From Glandiceps talaboti (taxonomy: Eukaryota; Hemichordata; Enteropneusta; Spengelidae), in the NCBI RefSeq assembly GCF_964340395.1, contig NC_135554.1:10386475-10450474 (forward strand): a stretch of 64,000 nt of DNA. The letters run 5' to 3'. The notes beneath the pieces were generated by a model. The model had not been told where the DNA came from, ran no database searches, and was given only the letters and a program-made list of their open reading frames with translations. Shown here piece by piece: positions 1 to 64,000 of this stretch. The position numbers were made by a program, and so were the translations under genes. The stretch's first letter is position 1. Each line of letters begins with the position of its first letter.

Positions 1-1096
1 TTCCGATTACACTCAATTTTAGAAAAGGTGGGGCAGGTAGCTTTCTTTATTTTATTCTATAGTATCTTTTTTCATGTGTGAGTATCTACTTTAGATTTTC
101 CATTGTTTTTTTAATGGTCTTTGTGTTATTTATTTCTTCCGATCAGGTGTACAGCCATTAAAGATTGAAAAAAAACCAGTGATATATTGTCTTTATAAGT
201 TGATGCCAGTTTCCGCATCAACTATTTCTCATGAGACTTGTGAATTTTCGCGATTTTATCTTTTTTTTCTCGAATACGTAAACGGTCGGCAGTGAAAAGC
301 TAGGTGGGGGTCGGATAACTGGAACCAAACAATTATTGCGGTTACGCCTAATACTACTACATAAATTACAGGACGATTGATTTGCCCTTGATAAACGTAA
401 GGACGTTGCTGTTTGTAGGTACAACTCACAAAAGACAAGAGACCAGCCGCTAGAGTGGATAGAGTGAATATAAGACAAGAATTGACAGAATTCGAACAGA
501 CAAGACGTAGGTTGAATTTAGTGACTTAAAGTTCATTTCTGCATTTTATATACATATTTAGTCATTAGCAAGGGTATGGTTGGTTTTCATTCCCTAAATC
601 CGTGCGAATGAAATCAGTTTGCTGTCTCATAGTTTGCTAGAGACAGAGGGGAACCATATCGTAGGGGAGATGTGTCGAAACCTGGTCGGTACAAAACACA
701 TGTACAGGTCAGGTCAAGTATAGACTGTTTTGTTTTTATTCACAATCGGACCCAAATATCAGTCATCTGTTTGCAATACATATTGGTTTTCAAGGCAAAT
801 TTCACCTTCTCTTTTATAAATGCTAAATCAACTATGTAAGTACTCGAATATGTTCCCATTCTGAACAAAACGTCTATATATACTCCAAACTGCCCAAGCG
901 ATATATTTCTTGACAGCAATTAATTACTAGTACCATTTTTATTACAGCTCACACAGAGAATGCACACATGTTCTAGAGTGTGTTGTAGGCAAGTAAAAAT
1001 CAAAGCCTATTAGTTGCATTGCATACAAAAGAAGTAAGCATGAATGGTAGATGCTAGTAATGTCTGATAAGGTTCAGGAGTGCTGTAGGCATGGTA

Positions 1097-1098
<2 letters not shown>

Positions 1099-1134
<36 letters not shown>
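1099..1134. repeat. (GT)n microsatellite
   Basis: 18 uninterrupted GT units. Confidence 0.95.
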
Positions 1135-1137
<3 letters not shown>

Positions 1138-1640
1138 GAACTTAAAGTCAAAAACCAATGGACCGATTGCCATGATATTCGATTTGTACACTACCTTTGG
1201 TGTCTAGTTGAGAAATTGTTCAAATCAAAATGATCTCACCAGCGATGTGCGACTTGGGTTGAAGAATGTGATTTTTGGTCAATTAACTTAAACTTAAACC
1301 AAAATTGCTCAGCAGATAGATCTGAAATTTGATTGGAATGTTCTTACAGGTGTTTCGATAGCGAATTGTTCATGGCATGATGATCCCATCAGTGATATGC
1401 AAATTATAGCTAAAATGTGTCATTTTAGTCAAAATCATATAATTCCAAAACATTTGATAGGACTGAAATTTAATGGGGATGCATCTCTGTATGAGTAGAT
1501 GAAGCTGTATTCATAACATGATGATCTCATCAGCGATATAGAAATGAGGTCTAAAAGTCTCCTTTTCGGTCAAAAACTTATATCTTGAAATTGCATGGTG
1601 AATGGTTGAATCTTGGTGAGGATATTTCTGGAGGTATTAT
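1130..1640. repeat. Separate degenerate repeat, ~140-150-bp period
   Basis: ATGATCTCA(C/T)CAGCGAT recurs at about 1229, 1382 and 1522, each followed by a stretch ending in GGTCAAAA or AGTCAAAAT. It starts directly after (GT)n. The sequence differs from the 145-bp family described elsewhere. Confidence 0.5.
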
Positions 1641-1944
1641 TCTGCAGTTATTGTTGAAAACATTTTGACACACGCCCTGGCAACCATGACCAAGCCCTTA
1701 GCAACAGGAGAATGACGATGGATATTACAACTGGGATGGGTAGATAAGTGACCATAGATTAAAAAAAATGTATGCAAATATGCCAAGCCACAGGACCACA
1801 CACATAATAACAGCTAAATGATAGTTTACATTGCAAAGATGAAAAGTACTGGGAAGGGTAGAAAAAGTACTCCAAAAAATTATGCAAATATCCCTAGCAA
1901 CAAGATCGTGTCCATAGAAACAGCCAATGCAGTTGGGCTACAAT

Positions 1945-2040
1945 GCCATTGGCGCTTTTTTAAATGAAATCTTGCTATAACAAGCTGTCAAAGGCCATTG
2001 GCGCTTTAAAAAAATAAAATCTTGCTATAACAAAGCTGCC
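1945..2040. repeat. Two-copy direct repeat, 49-bp period
   Basis: GCCATTGGCGCTTT followed by AAATCTTGCTATAACAA occurs twice, beginning at 1945 and 1994. Confidence 0.75.
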
Positions 2041-2433
2041 AGTTTATGGTATTAGGTAGCCTGTTCTTGATAAACAAAACCGAACTTGCTACACAGACGA
2101 CCTTTGGCCACTATCAAAGGCGACTTTTGTGTGAGGCGTTGGCTTGTCCCCCATTTTCGACAACACTATGTTGAGATACACCTTATATTTGATGATCCAC
2201 AGCGACTTGGTACAGGCTAAAGGATATAGAACATTCCATGAGGGATAGAGGTGCATTTATCGAAGAAATCGATTGGCTAGAGGACATTTAAGCATCCACT
2301 ATTTAAATGTGAAGATTGGTTTCGGCCACGTTCTTATTTATTTACGTCGCAATAACTGACATTTCGTGGATAAAACGTTGGTTAAGGAGCCCTTCATTCG
2401 TGATCACTATACCGTACACCAAAATGTGCTTAC

Positions 2434-2482
2434 CTGACACCAAGTAACAGAAGAAGCAGGTCACGAATACAATAGAATTCAT
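2434..2482 (-). CDS. Signal-peptide exon of a second gene (likely tandem RPTP/Tie-like paralog)
   Basis: ATG at 2482-2480 opens MNSIVFVTCFFCYLVS, a short hydrophobic stretch typical of a signal peptide. It is followed at once by a strong splice donor (CAG/GTAAGC; GT at 2433-2432) that leaves phase 1. The Ig and EGF exons of the neighbouring receptor all begin in phase 1, so this exon has the right form to open a gene of that family. It lies about 4.2 kb beyond the receptor's stop codon on the same strand, and the rest of the gene would lie at or beyond the left edge. No downstream exon was recognised in 1-2433, so the family assignment is inference. Confidence 0.55.
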
Positions 2483-3049
2483 GGTCAACACAGAAGCCGT
2501 CGATATATGGTCGCAATAAGTTTTTGTTGTAGCGAACCGCCCATGGAACGAAACCGGAAATGATGAATTAAGCTGACGTGGTGAGGCTGAGAGGTTAGAA
2601 ACAAGACGTGCCTCTATTCAAGAGCAAATAACACATTCTTTGGTTTGAAACAAGGACCATTTTTTTTGTGCAATCCGTTTTTGAACCAGAGGCAAGTGAC
2701 CAGATTAGTTGGCGTAAAGACAGCAGACACGAAGCTACCCAGTACCCCTAGATTTCTGCGCTCTTGGTCTTGTGGCTCTTCTGCCATGTCAATCATGCGA
2801 CACATAATTTTCGTGATTTAATTTGAAAGCTCACAAAAATGCAAAAAAGAAATGTCAATGGTCTAGCGATAGTAAATAACCCCAACTCTTCATTGTATCA
2901 TTGCAATCTGTCCAAAATGGGATACAGCTAGTGATTATATTTAGCGATAAAAGTTAATCCTTGCTCAGATCCAACCCTTGACCCGTATCATCCAACTGCA
3001 GTGCAGCGAAACAGTGATGGCCGACCCGATTCACCTGTAGCTTGGCGCC

Positions 3050-3097
3050 CATAAAATGTAAACAGCGGTACCAATAAAATGTAAACAGCGGTACCAA
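3050..3097. repeat. Two-copy 23-bp direct repeat
   Basis: ATAAAATGTAAACAGCGGT followed by ACCA is repeated head to tail. Confidence 0.85.
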
Positions 3098-3933
3098 TAT
3101 TTAATACACTGTGTTAGTTCAGGCCAAAGTACAAGGGAGCACTCACGATCGCGAACTTTGTAGCTTCGAGGTAGTTCTCTAACTTTTAACTGGTCATACT
3201 GTAAATGAGATAAAATGGTTCCAATCTTTGTCCAAATCAGCAAATAAATTTAATTATAAGGCATGTGACATAATATAAAAAATTGTTTAAGTTCAGGTAA
3301 ACGTTGGTTTAAGTATGCTTCGTTAAAGTATAATAGAGCGTGTATCTTGTTTAATATGTGGCAAATATTACGCCGTTATCGGTTAAATTCAGCTTGTGCT
3401 CCATTAAATGCCATTTTCCCATAAAACCTGCGAATTTTGAATTGCCCCTTAGAATATGTTCTTATAAATCTTCAGTTTCTATTCGGTTCCTGTATTTTCA
3501 AGCATTCCAAAGCAGAATATGACCTGCTTAGTACTAAACAGTGCAGTTCGTTATATGATGGCTACATCTAATCTACACTATGTATACACCTGTGAATGAT
3601 CCAAAAATATTATATATAGCGCCTCACACGGTCTGACAACCGCCAGACCCTCCTTCGTACTAAAGCGATTCCGTACCACTAAAGTATCCAAATTTGGTCT
3701 ATTAAATTTCACCTTTTTCGTTATTAAAATCATTCAAGATAACACCATTGATCACATAATTTCATTTGATGTTTTATTTCTTGAAAAAAATAGCTAGGTT
3801 AGGATAAATAAATTCATAACTTCTAACTGAATAAGTATGTCATGACGGATGTGAAAACATAGTAACAGATTCCAAAAAACACAGCATACATGTATGTATC
3901 TAGTACATTATGGATTTGAATCAACTCAATGAC

Positions 3934-3946
3934 GGGGGGGGGGGGG
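3934..3946. repeat. Poly-G run (13 G)
   Basis: Uninterrupted G run; a possible assembly-uncertain site. Confidence 0.9.
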
Positions 3947-6711
3947 TTTAAGACATCCAATATACAGCCATGCATGGCCATAACAAACTACTATTATTCA
4001 CATAAATATTTTTAATTTGTTTCATGTGATAATTGTATGTGATAATTGTATTATGTGTGTCATGTATGTATGACAGGGAGGCGCACTGACATGGACAATC
4101 TCAAAGTTTTGAAGATAGTGAGTAGAGCTTGCCACGCTCTTTTATTATATAGGAGTGACAGACATGCTCCCACTCATATCGCCGCCGTCAGTGCCAGCCA
4201 TAGTAGGTTTCTGACTGCCCGATTGGTTGTCGGGTCGTTGGTGCCTGGAGGAGTTCGAGCGCATGCTTCGGCTGACAATTTGTAGAAGATGACAGCACAC
4301 ACCTCACATCATACTTCTTTTTCTACATAAATTTGGATTCTACTGTTATCAGTGATGGTGGGTAAATCATCTATATCAATTACATTGTATTCCTTTTCAG
4401 ATTTCTTGCGCATGTTGTAGATTTATCTGACAACGGTAAAATCGACGTCTATGTTTTGGTTGTGACAAATCCAATATGTCCATACTGAAAGCAGCATTAC
4501 GTAGTTTGAAATATTTGGAAATCGGGGTAGGGAGATGGCAACACTGCATGAATGAAATTTATTTTATTTGTGGCATTGATGCTTGAATGAATGAGTGAGT
4601 GAATGTATGTGTGTTTGTTTGTCTGTGGTTGTTTGTTTGTTTGTTTGTTTGTGTGTGTCCATATTTTTGACTTCGCGTGTTATACTAGTTAGTATCCTGA
4701 GATTATATTTACCCAAAATCTACTAAATATGTGATAGAAAAGGAAACAACAAAAGAGTCTCTTGGATAGCATGCAAACACATAAAATATATATTGATAAT
4801 CTTTTTGAATGATAAAATCGTTACTGCCGCAATACAGATGTTCACAGGTACTAGTTAGTACTTACATGGGCATGCGCATATATTAGTATCATTTGCACTG
4901 CTTTCCAACACCGTACATATTTGCTGACAATATGCAAATGACACGCGCATTCCGTGTACGCGACCGCACTTGAACTTATTACAAAGTTATATTATATTCT
5001 TGAAATGTGTTGTTTTTGGATTTAGCATGTGTTAATATAACAACAAAATAACGCAGGAGTGCTACTAATGAAATTTGTACTGCTTCACTTTCACTCTCTT
5101 AGCAGAACACGTTGTGAGCAGTGAGCACTTGAACAATACTCCGCTTAATACATAAAGATATCACTTTTAATTTGTGTTAACTTAATTTTGACTTCAAAGA
5201 TAATTCATAGGCTTTCATTCTAAGACTATTAACGTTGCACAACTATTAATAAGCCTTTCGGATCGATTTGTGACAATTCATAAAGCAATACATCTTAGTT
5301 GTTACCACATACTGAAAATTCAATGTGCCTCGTTGTTAGTAATCACCTCCTGTGGTTTATACATATACTTGTGACTTTAACATTAAATCTTACGACATAA
5401 AATACTACAACTACTGTCAAAATCAATAATTCTTCGATATCTAGATTATTTTAAAGGTACTCTTACATTTATCTACCTATCCCGTTTAGGTGGTTGGATA
5501 ATTTACCATGTATATCATTCATCTAAAAATAGATAAATCTATAAAGTTTGCATAAGTGGTCATAGTAAGGTACGCCGTGACGGGGCGCCCTCACACATCT
5601 GTCAATCCCTTTCACATCTATAATAGAACAGGCCGGTGAGGCGGAGAGGCACGACGTATATCATATAGTCTAAAGGGGTAGTAAATTTTCGATAGCTACA
5701 GGGATTTTTGTATGCTTCTTTCGGAAATGTTAATGTATGATTGTACACGAGTTATAAGTAAGTCGTATATTCACATGCGCCATCATGATCCCAAACTGAA
5801 TTTAAAGTTTAATTTGTTTGTAACCTTTACAAAAATTATAATCAAAACATCTGTTAGTTATAATCTATATACCTTAACTGTGGGTTTTCTATAGTGGTCT
5901 TATGTCAAATAAAACGGTTACCATGGTTCTTCATTTCAAGTCACTTTATAAGCTTATAACACCAATGTGCATAGTTGAACTAACACATATTTTTTTGTAG
6001 CCGTCAGATGTGTAGTTCTCCTCAAGAGTTCTTAATTAATTTCCCAGTGTCCTAGTTATTATCAATATTACAAGAATATTAATATAGAAGTTACGGTGTA
6101 CCTGATTAATTAATGTAGTATACGTAATTAACTAGTGATATATCCAGATATAGGACTTAAATTAGTAAACTTCGAGATACACATTTAAAAAATACGAACA
6201 TAGCACATAAATCTAATACCAATGATCTAATCTTGAATCGATCCATCCTAATCACTTAACTGTATTGACACTGGTACATGATGGGTTCTTTGCATTATCA
6301 TTAACCTTTAGATTTTACACTATTGTAAATACTCATAAGAAATATTGAAATAAAAGTAACAATGTTATAAAAAAAGACCTTGTAATCATATGTGCAAGTG
6401 GGTTACTTGTGAAACACATCCATGAATAAATATTACACAACATATAACATATCATTCCACATATTTGTCTTCACCCTTTCATCATTCTCGCAAACCAGAG
6501 CTAATATTTCTTCCTCAATATTGAGAAATATCACCTCTTGACGGTGCTGTAACAGAGGTTTACGATGGTGTCTTTCATTGTCTTATCTTGTTGTGATGAA
6601 AATGGTTTAATATATGCTTCTATTTTTCCAACACAGCTTGGCCTTTTGGTCGTCCTCTTTATCAAAGGAGCTTCATTTGTATAATTTCTTTGTTGGGAAG
6701 CAGTTGTCCAA

Positions 6712-63828
<57,117 letters not shown>

Positions 63829-64000
63829 CTGAATTAAAAAAAATAAAAATAGATGTAAACTAAATGCCTCTAGTATGGGCAAAACCATAGTTTGTTCGTA
63901 CACATTGTTGGAATACAACATTCTGAGCTGTAGTTAACATACATGATGTACCCTTCCATTGTAAAATTGATTATGTCAAATTATATGAAATTTGAAGCTT

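Larger units (their letters stand above)
1..2433. other. Non-coding or intronic sequence left of the signal exon
   Basis: If the 2434-2482 exon is real, this is its first intron. It holds (GT)n, a degenerate ~145-bp periodic repeat and a 49-bp duplication. A minus-strand ORF at 256-438 has a hydrophobic run (PVIYVVVLGVTAIIVWF) but no homology I recognise and no clear splice sites, so I do not call it a gene. Confidence 0.5.
2483..6711. other. Intergenic region between the two minus-strand genes
   Basis: Should contain the 3' UTR of the RPTP (next to 6712) and the promoter/5' UTR of the left gene (next to 2483). No poly(A) signal, TATA box or coding exon could be assigned with confidence. It includes a G run at 3934, a (TTTG)n patch at about 4611-4655, and AT-rich unique sequence. 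Confidence 0.6.

Noticed and set aside
256-438. 60-codon minus-strand ORF with a membrane-like segment
   Set aside because: No homology recognised, no clear splice signals, and the alternative frame over the same bases is longer. A chance hydrophobic run in AT-rich DNA is as likely.
2614-2805. 63-codon minus-strand ORF just upstream of the signal exon
   Set aside because: No recognisable domain. It would fall in the promoter/5' UTR of the left gene.

Overview
This window is animal (metazoan) nuclear DNA. It is AT-rich and intron-dense, full of microsatellites and retroelement pieces, and has no bacterial-style gene packing. The main gene is a multidomain receptor of an invertebrate. The species is not resolved from sequence alone; a lancelet, hemichordate or lophotrochozoan would all fit.

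Main gene, minus strand, 63828 down to 6712. I joined 44 exons by hand from splice sites and domain content. All splice phases match, and the join gives one open frame of 2334 codons plus stop (7007 nt; the first two bases finish a codon begun upstream of the window). In order from the N-terminal side it encodes: an Ig-like domain without its first cysteine, five EGF-like modules, a Tie-N-terminal-like Ig domain, a second cysteine-poor Ig domain, four EGF-like modules, a third Ig-like domain, about seven fibronectin type III (FN3) domains, a furin-like RKKR site in the membrane-proximal module, one transmembrane helix, an unusually long juxtamembrane segment, and two tandem protein tyrosine phosphatase domains. 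D1 has intact [13 protein letters not shown] and KNRF motifs. D2 keeps its cysteine and arginine but has WPS in place of WPD, so it is probably a pseudophosphatase. The ectodomain order (Ig-Ig-EGF-Ig-FN3) is that of Tie receptor tyrosine kinases, but here it sits on a phosphatase. The Ig-EGF-EGF-EGF-EGF block occurs twice (63.8-56.2 kb and 47.6-42.4 kb), so this is either one gene with an internal duplication or two adjacent genes.

A signal-peptide exon of a second minus-strand gene lies at 2434-2482, about 4.2 kb past the stop codon. It has the splice phase expected of this receptor family, which suggests a tandem paralog running off the left edge.

The introns carry: two Penelope-like retroelements with GIY-YIG endonuclease (22.5-24.9 kb, rearranged fold-back; 35.2-38.0 kb, almost intact), both with hammerhead-ribozyme motifs in their terminal repeats and both bounded by (TA)n tracts; a LINE with its RT domain deleted (50.5-52.1 kb); a LINE 3' tail amplified in tandem (40.75-42.2 kb); a tRNA-derived SINE (59.5-59.8 kb); a decayed DIRS-like RNase H fragment (60.2-60.8 kb); a dispersed short family made of ~145-bp subrepeats; a 29-bp minisatellite; and many long microsatellites, several directly against splice donors. 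No rRNA gene, free-standing tRNA gene, CRISPR array or prokaryotic feature was seen.
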